DNA of 64,000 bases from Paracoccus marinaquae (GTDB lineage: Bacteria; Pseudomonadota; Alphaproteobacteria; Rhodobacterales; Rhodobacteraceae), in assembly GCF_018860165.1 (NCBI RefSeq), contig NZ_JAHKNG010000014.1, positions 25,948 to 89,947 on the forward strand. The letters are read 5' to 3'. The first letter of the stretch is position 1. Every line of letters begins with the position of its first letter. The notes under the pieces were generated by a model. It worked only from the letters and a program-made list of their open reading frames with translations. It searched no databases and had not been told where the DNA came from. Shown here one piece after another: positions 56,216 to 64,000 of this stretch. The position numbers were made by a program, and so were the translations under genes.

Positions 56216-57595
56216 ATGGCCCTGCCCGAAGAGACGACCGCGCGCCTGTCCGCGCTGCTTGGCCCGCGCCTGTCGCTGGCCGCCGTGGATCGTGACCACC
56301 ATGCCGCCTCGGAAAGCTTTCACCGCGCGCCGCCCCCCGATGCGGTGGCCTGGCCCGAGGCGCCGGACGAGGTGGCGCAGATCGTCCGCATCTGCGCCGG
56401 GGCGGGCGTCGCGGTGATTCCCTGGGGCACCGGAACCTCGCTGGAGGGCCATGCGCTGGCCTATCGCGGCGGTGTCACGCTCGATCTGTCGCGCATGGAC
56501 CGGGTGCTGGAGGTCCGCGCCGCCGACATGCAGGCCAGCGTTCAGCCCGGCGTCACGCGCGAGGCGCTGAATACCGAATTGCGGGCGACGGGGCTGTTCT
56601 TCCCGGTCGATCCGGGCGCCAATGCCAGCCTCGGCGGGATGGCGGCGACGCGGGCCAGCGGGACGACCGCCGTGCGCTATGGCACCATGCGCGACAATGT
56701 GCTGGGGTTGCAGGTGGTGCTGGCCGATGGCCGGATCATCCGCACCGGTACGCGGGCGGCGAAATCCAGCGCCGGCTATGACCTGACCGGCTTGTTCGTC
56801 GGCTCGGAAGGCACGCTGGGCATCATCACCGAACTGACCCTGCGCCTGCACGGCCAGCCCGAAGAGGTGGCGTCGGCGGTCTGCGCCTTCGACAGTCTCG
56901 ATCACGCGGTCGAATGCGTCAGCGCCACCATCCAGTCGGGGACCCCGATGGCGCGGATCGAATTCGTGGACGCCCTGACGGCGCGCGCCTTCAACCTTCA
57001 TTCGGGCAGCAGCCTGCCCGAGACGCCGCATCTGATGATCGAGTTCCACGGCTCGCCCGTCACGGTACGCGAGGATGCCGCGCGGTTCGGGGAACTGGCC
57101 CGCGAATTCGGTGCGCGAGGCTTCGACTGGGCGACCACGCCCGAGGATCGTGCCCGGCTGTGGCGCATGCGGCATGGCGCCTATCACGCCTGCAAGGCGC
57201 TGCGACCCGGTGCCAGCGGCGTCGTCACCGATGTCTGCGTGCCGATGTCGCATCTGCCGCAGGCGGTGGCCGAGGCGGCGGGCGATATTGCCGCGGCCGG
57301 GCTGATCGGCCCCATCGTCGGCCATGTCGGCGACGGCAATTTCCATGCCCTGCTGCTGGTCGATCCCGAAAGCGAGTCCGAGATCGCTGCCGCCAAGCGT
57401 CTCGCGACCCGCATGGCCGAACGCGCGCTTGAGGTCGGCGGCACGATCACCGGTGAACATGGGATCGGCGTCGGCAAGCGGCCGCTGATGGCGGCGGAGC
57501 ATGGCGAAGCCTGGCAGGTGATGGGCGCCATCAAGACGGCGCTGGATCCGGGCAATATCCTCAATCCGGGCAAGCTGGTGCCGGATCGGAACTGA
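56216..57595 (+). CDS. FAD-binding oxidoreductase, GlcD/D-lactate dehydrogenase family
   Basis: A 459-residue flavoprotein of the VAO/PCMH fold. The FAD-binding part has VIPWGTGTSLEGHALAYRGG (about residues 78-97), then DPGANASLGGMAATRASGT, and the substrate/FAD loop GHVGDGNFHALLLV. A C-terminal HGIGVGKRPLM follows. This matches D-2-hydroxyacid dehydrogenases such as glycolate or D-lactate oxidase subunits. The start at 56216 follows GGAGG. No glcE or glcF neighbours are present, so it probably acts alone. Confidence 0.92.
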   Translation: MALPEETTARLSALLGPRLSLAAVDRDHHAASESFHRAPPPDAVAWPEAPDEVAQIVRICAGAGVAVIPWGTGTSLEGHALAYRGGVTLDLSRMDRVLEVRAADMQASVQPGVTREALNTELRATGLFFPVDPGANASLGGMAATRASGTTAVRYGTMRDNVLGLQVVLADGRIIRTGTRAAKSSAGYDLTGLFVGSEGTLGIITELTLRLHGQPEEVASAVCAFDSLDHAVECVSATIQSGTPMARIEFVDALTARAFNLHSGSSLPETPHLMIEFHGSPVTVREDAARFGELAREFGARGFDWATTPEDRARLWRMRHGAYHACKALRPGASGVVTDVCVPMSHLPQAVAEAAGDIAAAGLIGPIVGHVGDGNFHALLLVDPESESEIAAAKRLATRMAERALEVGGTITGEHGIGVGKRPLMAAEHGEAWQVMGAIKTALDPGNILNPGKLVPDRN

Positions 57596-57759
57596 CGCCG
57601 CGACGGGGGCGGGCGTCGTCGCACCGGCAGAGGAGCTTTCCGGCGGTCCTGACGCTAAATTGACCATCGCGGGGCGATGACATTTTTTCACGCCCTTGCG
57701 ATAAGACGCGAAAGACCGCGTGAACCGCGGCAGAGAGCAGCTGTGCAAATGAGGGCAGG

Positions 57760-58557
57760 ATGCGCCATCTTACCAAGATACTCCTGGGGCTGATGCTGGT
57801 TCTGGCGGTCGCCTGTTCGCGCACGCCCCCGCGCGCAACCGTCGGCACCGGTCCGGTCTATGTGTCCGGCACCGTGCCGCAGCTTGGCGACAGCAAGCCG
57901 CATGAGTGGCGCAACGGGCACCCCTATAACCATCAGGTCCACGGCATCGATATCTCGCGCTGGCAGGGCGATATCGACTGGGGCCGGGTGCGTGGCGCCG
58001 GGATCAGCTTTGCCTTCATCAAGGCAACCGAAGGCGGTGATCACAGCGATCCGGCCTTCCCGCGCTACTGGCGCGAGGCGGCTGCCGCCCGCGTCCCGCG
58101 CGGCGCCTATCACTATTACTATTTCTGCCGCTCGGGGGCCGAACAGGCGCGCTGGTTCATCCGCAACGTCCCGCGCGAACGCGGCGCGCTGCCCCCGGTT
58201 CTGGATCTCGAATGGACCAATTCGCGGACCTGCCCCGGACGCCCCGGCCCGGCCGAAATCAAGCGCGAGGCGAACATCTTCCTCGACATCGTCGGGCGCC
58301 ATTACGGTCAGCGCCCGATCATCTACACCACGGTCGATTTCTACCGCGAGAACCAGCTGGGCGACATGCGGGCGGAATTCTGGCTGCGCTCGGTCGCCGA
58401 TCACCCGCGCATGACCTATCCGGGCCAACGCTGGGCCTTCTGGCAATATACCGGCACCGGCACGGTGCCGGGCATCAAGGGGAACGTGGATCTGAACGCC
58501 TTTGCCGGCACGACTGCGGATTGGGCAAGATGGTTGTCGATGCGCCTGACGCGGTGA
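57760..58557 (+). CDS. glycoside hydrolase family 25 lipoprotein (lysozyme-like)
   Basis: A 265-residue protein with a lipoprotein signal (LMLVLAVACS; Cys at about residue 19). The GH25 core has HGIDISRWQGDIDW, IKATEGGDHSDP, GAYHYYYFC and the catalytic VLDLEW pair of acidic residues, so it should cleave the MurNAc-GlcNAc bond of peptidoglycan. The stop overlaps the next gene, a membrane protease. GH25 enzymes are common in phage lysis genes, but nothing else phage-like is present and the lipobox argues for a cell-wall remodelling role. Confidence 0.92.
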   Translation: MRHLTKILLGLMLVLAVACSRTPPRATVGTGPVYVSGTVPQLGDSKPHEWRNGHPYNHQVHGIDISRWQGDIDWGRVRGAGISFAFIKATEGGDHSDPAFPRYWREAAAARVPRGAYHYYYFCRSGAEQARWFIRNVPRERGALPPVLDLEWTNSRTCPGRPGPAEIKREANIFLDIVGRHYGQRPIIYTTVDFYRENQLGDMRAEFWLRSVADHPRMTYPGQRWAFWQYTGTGTVPGIKGNVDLNAFAGTTADWARWLSMRLTR

Positions 58558-59189
58558 GGCCGCGTCCCTGGCTGGCGGTCGAATTCGCGGCGCTCTATAT
58601 CGGGGCGCCGCTGGCCATTGCCTTCCTGCTGCCCCCGCATCGCATGTTCACGGCGCTGTTCCTGTTCAGCATCGCCGGCCTGCTGCTGCTGTGGCGGACC
58701 GGCGGCTTTCAGTGGCGCAACCTGATTCGCGGCCGCCGGATGCCCTGGTGGGAGGTACTGGGCATCGCCGTCGCAACTCTGGGTGCGGGTGTGGTCATCC
58801 TGTCGCTGAGCCGTCCCGAGGCGCTGTTTGCGATGCTGCGCGCCCGGCCTGAATTCCTGCTGCTGATCTGGTGTTTCTACCCGATTCTGTCGGCGTTGCC
58901 GCAGGAACTGATCTTCCGGCCGCTGTTCTTTCACCGCTATGGCGCATTGATGCCCTCGGGCAAGGCGGCGATCGCCGTCAATGCCGCGATCTTCTCCTTT
59001 GCGCATCTGATGTACTGGTCATGGGTGGTGTCGGCGATGACCTTTGTCGGCGGCTGGTTCTTCGCCCGCGCCTATCTGCGCCACGGATTCCCCGCCGCAT
59101 GGATGCTGCATGCCGTGGCCGGGAATATTCTGTTTGCGGTCGGAATGGGCTATTATTTCTACAGTGGCAATGTGGTGCGCCCCTTCTAG
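58530..59189 (+). CDS. CPBP family intramembrane protease
   Basis: A 219-residue polytopic protein with seven or eight membrane helices. The CPBP motifs are PQELIFRPLFFHRYG (motif 1), FSFAHLMY (motif 2, His) and MLHAVAGN (motif 3, His-x3-Asn). The first acidic residue of the usual Glu-Glu-x3-Arg pair is Gln here. The ATG at 58530 lies inside the GH25 gene; a GTG at 58554 (GTGA overlap) is an alternative. CPBP proteins cleave membrane or prenylated substrates; pairing with a muramidase suggests a shared envelope function. Confidence 0.85.
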   Translation: MVVDAPDAVRPRPWLAVEFAALYIGAPLAIAFLLPPHRMFTALFLFSIAGLLLLWRTGGFQWRNLIRGRRMPWWEVLGIAVATLGAGVVILSLSRPEALFAMLRARPEFLLLIWCFYPILSALPQELIFRPLFFHRYGALMPSGKAAIAVNAAIFSFAHLMYWSWVVSAMTFVGGWFFARAYLRHGFPAAWMLHAVAGNILFAVGMGYYFYSGNVVRPF

Positions 59190-59198
59190 GAGGCCGGT

Positions 59199-59555
59199 AT
59201 GGCAGGAGTGACGGGAATCGGCGGCCTGTTCTTTCGCGCCCGCGATCCGCAGGCGCTGGCCGAATGGTATGACCTGCATCTGGGGATCGGCTTTCGGGAC
59301 GGGGCGCCGTGGCATCAGGCGGCCGGGCCGACGGTCTTCGCGCCATTCGACGGCGATACGGACTACTTTCCCGCCGACCGGCAATGGATGCTGAACCTGC
59401 GGGTCGAGGATCTGGCCGGCCTGATCGCAAGGCTGCAGACCGCGGGCATCCATGTCGAGACCCGGCCCGGCGAATGGGACAGCGAGGTCGGCCGCTTCGC
59501 CCGCATTCACGATCCCGAAGGAAATCCGATCGAACTGTGGCAGCCGCGGGCCTGA
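59199..59555 (+). CDS. VOC family (glyoxalase/bleomycin-resistance fold) protein
   Basis: A 118-residue single VOC domain. Recognisable are GIGGLFFRARDPQALAEWYD at the start, the FAPFDGDTDYFP strand, and FARIHDPEGNPIELWQP at the end, where the terminal Glu is a typical metal ligand. The likely role is binding or modifying a small metabolite or antibiotic; this cannot be resolved. It lies 9 bp after the CPBP gene and may be transcribed with it. Confidence 0.88.
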   Translation: MAGVTGIGGLFFRARDPQALAEWYDLHLGIGFRDGAPWHQAAGPTVFAPFDGDTDYFPADRQWMLNLRVEDLAGLIARLQTAGIHVETRPGEWDSEVGRFARIHDPEGNPIELWQPRA

Positions 59556-59649
59556 GCGCTGCCCTCAGGATCGGACCGAGCATGGGATACCTCCGCTGCC
59601 CGGATGCCACGACGGTGCGGCGGGCTTGTCAAGACAGGCCCGCGCCGCC

Positions 59650-59677
59650 TTGACTTTGCGGGCTTGGCGGTTTGTAT
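59650..59677 (+). promoter_or_regulatory. possible sigma-70 promoter of aspS
   Basis: TTGACT (59650-59655) is followed after 16 bases by TTGTAT (59672-59677), about 27 bases before the aspS start. It fits a housekeeping promoter in a region with no other gene. Confidence 0.45.
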
Positions 59678-59704
59678 CGGCCCGACCCGATCAAGGAGCC
59701 GATG

Positions 59705-61579
59705 ATGCACGCCTATCGCAGCCATACCTGCGCCGATCTGACCGCCGCCCATGCCGGCGAGACTGTCCGTCTGTCGGGCTGGGTCCATCGCGTGCGCGAT
59801 CATGGCGGCGTGCTGTTCGTCGATCTGCGCGACCATTACGGCATGACGCAGGTGCTGGCCGACAGCGACTCGCCCGCCTTTGCCGCCATGGAAAAGCTGC
59901 GGGCGGAAACCGTGATCCGCATCGACGGCCGGGTCAAGCTGCGCGATGCCGCGCTGGTCAACCCGAAGCTGCCGACCGGCGAGATCGAGGTCTATGCGAC
60001 CGATCTGGAAATCCTCGGCCCGGCGGACGAACTGCCGCTGCCGGTTTTCGGCGATCTGGACTATCCCGAGGAAACCCGTCTCGCCTATCGCTTCCTCGAT
60101 CTGCGGCGCGAGTCGCTGCATGACAACATCATGCTGCGCAGCAAGGTGGTCCGCAGCTTGCGCAACCGCATGTGGGATACCGGCTTTACCGAGTTCCAGA
60201 CCCCGATCATCACCGCCTCCAGCCCCGAGGGGGCGCGCGACTTCCTGGTGCCCTCGCGGCTGCATCCGGGCAAGTTCTATGCGCTGCCACAGGCGCCGCA
60301 GCAGTTCAAGCAATTGATCATGGTCGCGGGCTTCGACCGCTATTTCCAGATCGCGCCCTGTTTCCGCGACGAGGATCCGCGCGCCGACCGCTCGCCCACG
60401 GATTTCTATCAGCTTGATGTCGAGATGAGCTTTGTCGAGCAGGAGGATGTCTTTGCCGCCATCCAGCCGGTCATTCAGGGCCTGTTCGAGGAATTCGGGG
60501 CTGGCCGCCGCGTCGATACCGACTGGCCGCGCATCCCCTTTGCCGAAGCCATGCTGAAATACGGCAGCGACAAGCCCGACCTGCGCAACCCGATCGAGAT
60601 GCAGGTGGTCAGCGACCATTTCCGCGACTCGGGCTTTGCCATCTTCGCCAAGCTCTTGGAGCAGGAAGGCACCGAAGTCCGCGCCATTCCCGCGCCGACC
60701 GGCGGCAGCCGCAAGTTCGCCGACCGCATGAACGCCTTCGCGCAGAAGGAAGGGCTGCCGGGGATGGGGTATATTTTTTGGCGCAAGGTTGAAAAGTCCG
60801 CTGATGAGATCGCCGAAGAAGAAGCCGAATATGCTGAAATGCGGAAGAATCCAAATTTCAATATTTTTGGTGATTCTGAGCCGACTATCGCGCGCTTTAA
60901 GACCGAGGCCGCCGGCCCCATCGCCAAAAATATAGGTCTCGAACGCACTGAGGCGATCCGCCAGCAGCTTGGACTGGGAGTAGGCGACGCGGCCTTCTTC
61001 CTCGGCGGCAAGCCCGAGGCCTTCGAGGCCGTCGCCGGACGCGCCCGCAACGAGATCGGCCGCGAACTGGGCCTGACCGACGAGAACCAGTTCAAATTCG
61101 CCTGGATCGTCGATTTCCCGATGTATGAGAAGACCGACGAGGGCAAGATCGACTTTTCCCACAACCCGTTCTCGATGCCGCAGGGCGGGATGGCGGCGCT
61201 GGAGGGTGATCCGCTGGCGGTCCGGGGCTATCAGTACGATCTGGCCTGCAACGGCTATGAACTGGTCTCGGGCGCGATCCGCAACCACAAGCCCGAGATC
61301 ATGTTCAAGGCGTTCGAACTGGCGGGCTACCCGGCCTCCGAGGTCGAGAAGCGGTTCGGCGGCATGGTCAAGGCCTTCCGCTATGGCGCGCCGCCGCATG
61401 GCGGCTGCGCGGCCGGCATCGACCGGATCGTCATGCTGCTGGCCGATGAGGTGAACATCCGCGAGGTCATCATGTTCCCGATGAACCAGCGGGCCGAGGA
61501 TCTGATGATGGGCGCGCCGTCCGAGCCCACCAATGAGCAGTTGCGCGAATTGCGCCTGCGGGTCCTGCCCAAGGAATGA
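59705..61579 (+). CDS. aspS: aspartyl-tRNA synthetase with an AT-rich in-frame insertion
   Basis: A 624-residue class II synthetase for Asp (and possibly Asn) tRNA. It has the OB-fold anticodon domain ([20 protein letters not shown]), motif 2 [21 protein letters not shown], the bacterial GAD domain, and motif 3 [19 protein letters not shown]. The usual length is about 590. Between YIFWRK and [11 protein letters not shown] residues 362-400 are extra (Glu/Ala-rich, then an [16 protein letters not shown] segment), encoded by 60788-60904 at about 44% GC and 44% GC3 by hand count, in a gene otherwise very GC-rich at third positions. The reading frame is kept. The start at 59705 has better Shine-Dalgarno spacing than the ATG at 59702. 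Confidence 0.96.
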   Translation: MHAYRSHTCADLTAAHAGETVRLSGWVHRVRDHGGVLFVDLRDHYGMTQVLADSDSPAFAAMEKLRAETVIRIDGRVKLRDAALVNPKLPTGEIEVYATDLEILGPADELPLPVFGDLDYPEETRLAYRFLDLRRESLHDNIMLRSKVVRSLRNRMWDTGFTEFQTPIITASSPEGARDFLVPSRLHPGKFYALPQAPQQFKQLIMVAGFDRYFQIAPCFRDEDPRADRSPTDFYQLDVEMSFVEQEDVFAAIQPVIQGLFEEFGAGRRVDTDWPRIPFAEAMLKYGSDKPDLRNPIEMQVVSDHFRDSGFAIFAKLLEQEGTEVRAIPAPTGGSRKFADRMNAFAQKEGLPGMGYIFWRKVEKSADEIAEEEAEYAEMRKNPNFNIFGDSEPTIARFKTEAAGPIAKNIGLERTEAIRQQLGLGVGDAAFFLGGKPEAFEAVAGRARNEIGRELGLTDENQFKFAWIVDFPMYEKTDEGKIDFSHNPFSMPQGGMAALEGDPLAVRGYQYDLACNGYELVSGAIRNHKPEIMFKAFELAGYPASEVEKRFGGMVKAFRYGAPPHGGCAAGIDRIVMLLADEVNIREVIMFPMNQRAEDLMMGAPSEPTNEQLRELRLRVLPKE

Positions 61580-61636
61580 TCTGACAGGCTGCGGGCCTCG
61601 GGCGACCAGGGTTCGCGCCGCGGGTGACGGTCTTGG

Positions 61637-62530
61637 TCAGATCGCCTCAAGGGCGGCGAGGGCGGCCACAACCCGCTCCCGCTCGGTTTCCGGCAGCGGC
61701 AGGATCGGGCGCGGCGGCTGCGCCTCGGTCAGCCCGAGGATCCCGGTGGCCATATGTACGACACGCAGGCTGCCGAATTGCCGGAACAGTTCCCAAAGCG
61801 GCCCGAAGGCGGCGTCCAGCCGCCCGGTCTGTGCGGCATCGCCGGCCATGGCGGCGCGTCCCAATCGCAGGAAAGGCTCGGGTAGCAGGCCGGCCGCGAC
61901 GCTGAAAAAGCCGTCGGCCCCGGCCAGCAGCGAGGCCGCAGCGCCCCAGTCGCCGCTGTGACCGATCACGAAACCGGCAGGAAGGGCGTCGCGCAGCCGG
62001 GCGATCTCGGCGCCGAAATCGCCATCGGCCGGCAGTGGCATCTTGACCGCGCCGATCCCGGGCAGTTGCGCCAGCCGTTCCAGCAGCGGCAGCGAAAAGC
62101 TGAAATGGGTGGTCGAGGGGTTGTTGTAGATGCAGATCGGCAGGTCAGATGCTTCGGTGACTGCGGCAAAATGCTGGTAGACCTCATCCTCGGTCAGGGG
62201 CGTGTAGCTGACCGGCGCCAGCAGCAGCCCAGCGGCCCCCGCCCCTCCGGCATGGGTGGCCAGGGCCTGCGCCTCATCGGTGCGCAATGCGCCCACCCCG
62301 ACGATGACCGGCACCGCCCCGCCGATCTCGTCAAGGGCGACCTCGAGGATGCGCTGACGCTCGGTGCGGTTCAGATAGGCATAGCCTCCGGTGCTGCCCA
62401 GAAGGCCGACGGAATCAACGCCCGCAATACGCAGCCGCTGCAGCAGGGTGCGCAAAGCGGCCGCATCTGCCCGACCCATGGGATCGGCAGGTGTGATCGG
62501 AAAGGCCGAAAGACCACGGAAGACGGACAT
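61637..62530 (-). CDS. dihydrodipicolinate synthase (DapA) family aldolase
   Basis: A 297-residue TIM-barrel class I aldolase. The Thr-Thr equivalent lies in GLLGSTGGYAYL (Thr then Gly, not the double Thr of DapA), the Tyr motif is ICIYNNPSTTHF, and the Schiff-base Lys is in IGAVKMPLP. The missing second Thr and lack of lysine-biosynthesis neighbours suggest a related aldolase or lyase (such as N-acetylneuraminate lyase or KDG-type), not the lysine enzyme. It is single and convergent with aspS. Confidence 0.87.
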   Translation of the reverse strand: MSVFRGLSAFPITPADPMGRADAAALRTLLQRLRIAGVDSVGLLGSTGGYAYLNRTERQRILEVALDEIGGAVPVIVGVGALRTDEAQALATHAGGAGAAGLLLAPVSYTPLTEDEVYQHFAAVTEASDLPICIYNNPSTTHFSFSLPLLERLAQLPGIGAVKMPLPADGDFGAEIARLRDALPAGFVIGHSGDWGAAASLLAGADGFFSVAAGLLPEPFLRLGRAAMAGDAAQTGRLDAAFGPLWELFRQFGSLRVVHMATGILGLTEAQPPRPILPLPETERERVVAALAALEAI

Positions 62531-62672
62531 GATGGCAGCCCCATTGGTTTATTCGCCAGATGATCCCGAACCGCCCGGAAAGACAAGCGTACCCGGCCGG
62601 CCCTACGGCGCAACTTCGGGCGGGACGACGGGAAACCCGGCTGATGTCAGGTCGGCGGCAGGGGGCCGGGGG

Positions 62673-63158
62673 CTACTTGCGCCAGCGGTCCAGTTGCACG
62701 ACCTCGCCGCCGCCGGGCGGTCCGTCATCAGGGCTGTGATCGTCGTCGCCGTCTTCCCCGGCGAAATCCTCGTCCGCTTCGTCCTCGTCGTCATCCTCGC
62801 TGTCCTGCGTTTCGAAGCGCAGGCCGAATTCGACCGAAGGGTCGACGAAGGTGCGCAGCGCGTCGAAGGGGATGCGCAGCGGCTCGGGCGAGTTGCCGAA
62901 GTTCAGGGTGATGGTGAAGCCCTCGTCATCGACAGTCAGATTGTCGAACCAGTGCTGGATGACGATGGTCATTTCCTCGGGATAGCGGTCGCGCAGCCAG
63001 TCGGCCATCTCGACGCCGTCTTCGCGGGTGTCGAAGGTGATGAAGAAGTGATGCTCGCCCGGCAGGCCGTTCCGTGCGACATCCTCCAGCACGTTGGCGA
63101 TCAGCCCCTGCATCGCCCGATGCATCATTCCGCCGTAGTCGATCTCCGATCGCGCCAT
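62673..63158 (-). CDS. sspB: ClpXP adaptor protein SspB, alphaproteobacterial type
   Basis: A 161-residue adaptor that tethers ssrA-tagged proteins to the ClpXP protease. The substrate-binding core reads DYGGMMHRAMQGLIANVLED, HHFFITFDTREDGVEMADWL, YPEEMTIVIQHWFDNL and FNFGN-like FGNSPEPLRIPFDA. A highly acidic linker follows (about residues 120-145), and the C-terminus ends VVQLDRWRK, the position of the ClpX-binding tail. The start at 63158 follows AGGGG; the longer frame upstream is not used. It lies directly downstream of the tmRNA gene on the same strand. Confidence 0.9.
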   Translation of the reverse strand: MARSEIDYGGMMHRAMQGLIANVLEDVARNGLPGEHHFFITFDTREDGVEMADWLRDRYPEEMTIVIQHWFDNLTVDDEGFTITLNFGNSPEPLRIPFDALRTFVDPSVEFGLRFETQDSEDDDEDEADEDFAGEDGDDDHSPDDGPPGGGEVVQLDRWRK

Positions 63159-63365
63159 CCGGTTACCCCTGTTTCTTGGGGCCAGCATAGGCATATGGCG
63201 GACGATGAAAAGAGGCCTGTTCCGGTCCGAGGGCCGATTTTCCGGCGCGTGGACGGCGGCGGATACCGGCACCGCATCGCCGGGCGCCCAGACGCGGGGC
63301 GGTGCCGGGGGCGTCATGCGCGGAAGGTGCAGGATTCTGTTGCCAGGCTCCTGCGGGCCCCGCCT

Positions 63366-63640
63366 TAGGCTGCTAGGCATAAGGACTTAGGTTTCGGTTA
63401 CCCGAGCTGCTTACGCAGCCAGAGCGACCGGAGCACGGTTGTCGTTGGCAACTGTACTTTGCGCACCGATAACGGTGGTAGCTCACCGGGACAAAGCAAA
63501 CCCCTTTAGACGTTCGTCGATCCTGTTTCGGCCCCATGTTCCCCCAACGAAGGGTGATGGTGGAGCCGCCGGGTACCGCCCCCGGGTCCGATCCGCTTAT
63601 TACGAGCGCGTTTATGTCCATAGTCCGGCTTGCGCCGAAC
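63366..63640 (-). ncRNA. ssrA: permuted two-piece transfer-messenger RNA (ssrA)
   Basis: On the minus strand the tag reading frame at 63449-63411 spells ANDNRAPVALAA then TAA. The gene is circularly permuted, as in alphaproteobacteria. The acceptor piece comes first (about 63640 to 63558), ending GGCTCC ACCA. A 22-base spacer (63557-63536) follows, then the coding piece from 63535 (GGGGCC...GGATCGACG) through the tag. GGGGCC pairs with GGCTCC and places a G-U at the third pair, the alanine identity signal for AlaRS. The acceptor piece carries a CGGC-GCAA-GCCG hairpin at its 5' end. The 3' end near 63366 is estimated. It rescues stalled ribosomes and tags the product for proteolysis. Confidence 0.93.
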
Positions 63641-63646
63641 AGAATG

Positions 63647-63675
63647 AATATAGGATCCGTATCGCCGGGTCGCAA
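63647..63675 (-). promoter_or_regulatory. sigma-70 promoter of ssrA
   Basis: On the minus strand TTGCGA (63670-63675) is followed after 17 bases by TATATT (63647-63652). Transcription would start near 63640, which matches the first helix of the acceptor RNA. Confidence 0.7.
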
Positions 63676-63896
63676 GATGGGGCTGGCTGGCCGGTGCAGG
63701 GTCGCGCCGATGCGATGAGAAAGACCTGCCTTGCATGGTGCGGCTGATCAGTCGCGCCCTGGTCGACGCCTTCGTGCCCGCCTGCCGCTGGTATTCCTTT
63801 GCTGATCGGGCGGGGAATACGCCTTGGCTCAGCCAAGCAGGAGGAACTTCCCGTGAATAGGTCATGATTTGACTTTCCATGTATCGGATACAAACC

Positions 63897-63929
63897 ACCG
63901 GCTTTCAGCCGGTCCGCTTCAGCGTTTTT
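63897..63929 (+). terminator. possible terminator hairpin with T-run in a geneless stretch
   Basis: ACCGGC (63897-63902) pairs with GCCGGT (63908-63913) around TTTCA, and CGCT-TC-AGCG (63915-63924) leads into TTTTT (63925-63929). It lies in the geneless stretch 63676-63934. A small frame at 63735-63860 (41 codons) precedes it, but has no ribosome site, so what is terminated is unclear. Confidence 0.4.
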
Positions 63930-63934
63930 GTCGA

Positions 63935-64000
63935 TGATCTCCTCTCCCGGATTTGAAGCCGCCAGAGGCGGTATGGCTTCAAATCCGGGAGAGGAGATCA
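63935..64000. repeat. perfect 26-bp inverted repeat at the right edge of the window
   Basis: The left arm 63935-63960 (TGATCTCCTCTCCCGG onward) is the exact reverse complement of the right arm 63975-64000, with a 14-base loop at 63961-63974 that itself contains GCC-AGA-GGC. The arms may continue past the window end. Possible readings are the tip of a mobile element, a strong bidirectional terminator, or a fold-back assembly artefact. Confidence 0.85.

Noticed and set aside
57656..57690. TTGACC followed by a T-rich stretch as promoter of the GH25 gene
   Set aside because: The downstream element (TTTTTT) is a poor -10 match and no other support exists.
57760..58557. GH25 gene as evidence of a prophage
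   Set aside because: No holin, capsid, integrase or tail gene nearby, and the protein has a lipobox.
63195..63368. 57-codon plus-strand frame between sspB and ssrA
   Set aside because: No ribosome site, Arg/Gly-rich composition, and overlap with the 3' end of ssrA.
63506..63898. Minus-strand 130-codon frame beginning near 63865
   Set aside because: It overlaps the acceptor piece and promoter of the tmRNA gene and shows no family; the ssrA assignment explains the region better.

Overview
The window is a chromosomal segment of a high-GC alphaproteobacterium, almost certainly a member of the Rhodobacteraceae/Paracoccaceae and close to Paracoccus. The evidence is the gene content and order (glnD-murJ-trpS, a suf operon with two YIP1-type membrane genes, murB-ddl-ftsQAZ-lpxC-bamD-recN), an ScfR/RamB-type regulator with TTTGCAAA sites, a CtrA-type box, a SqrR-type operator, and a circularly permuted two-piece tmRNA whose tag reads ANDNRAPVALAA. 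No plasmid, phage, CRISPR or intact insertion sequence was seen, and the gene set is mostly core chromosome.

Layout. Bases 1-16,100 are mainly on the minus strand: a bactofilin/M23 peptidase pair, an ScfR regulator, dnaB overlapping two small-molecule transporters, pyrC-pyrE, trpS, and a penicillin-binding-protein activator followed by glnD and murJ. A small conserved protein gene and a catalytically dead rhomboid gene lie on the plus strand in this part. Bases 16,200-32,200 carry rsmI-yraN-gshB, a comM-like ATPase gene with a CtrA box, then coaBC translationally coupled to a long suf operon (cysteine desulfurase, sufB, sufC, sufD, two YIP1-like membrane proteins, sufS), an amino-acid dehydrogenase and uvrB. 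Bases 32,300-44,300 hold a 2-oxoglutarate oxygenase, an I78 inhibitor lipoprotein, an NDUFS4-type complex I subunit, and a division/cell-wall cluster from murB to recN without its usual upstream murG-murC.

Bases 44,000-57,600 are more accessory. They include a DUF2892 gene with a persulfide-type operator, a three-gene valine-degradation operon (acd, 3-hydroxyisobutyryl-CoA hydrolase, mmsB), a short IS630 remnant, a divergent FAD oxidoreductase/cupin - LysR - MFS locus, a ClC channel - epimerase - GT8 operon, and a GlcD-type oxidase. Bases 57,700-64,000 carry a GH25 muramidase coupled to a CPBP membrane protease, a VOC protein, aspS with an AT-rich in-frame insertion, a DapA-like aldolase, sspB, and the permuted ssrA. 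The window ends with a perfect 26-bp inverted repeat.

Functional links. The suf genes build Fe-S clusters, and the murB-to-recN block makes peptidoglycan precursors, the division ring, lipid A and outer membrane. ssrA and sspB are adjacent genes of one pathway: the tmRNA tags stalled proteins and the adaptor delivers them to ClpXP. The items most worth following are the aspS insertion, the ssrA-sspB neighbourhood with its terminal palindrome, the pseudo-rhomboid, and several operators that match named regulators (ScfR, CtrA, SqrR, DnaA). No clearly undescribed multi-gene system was identified.
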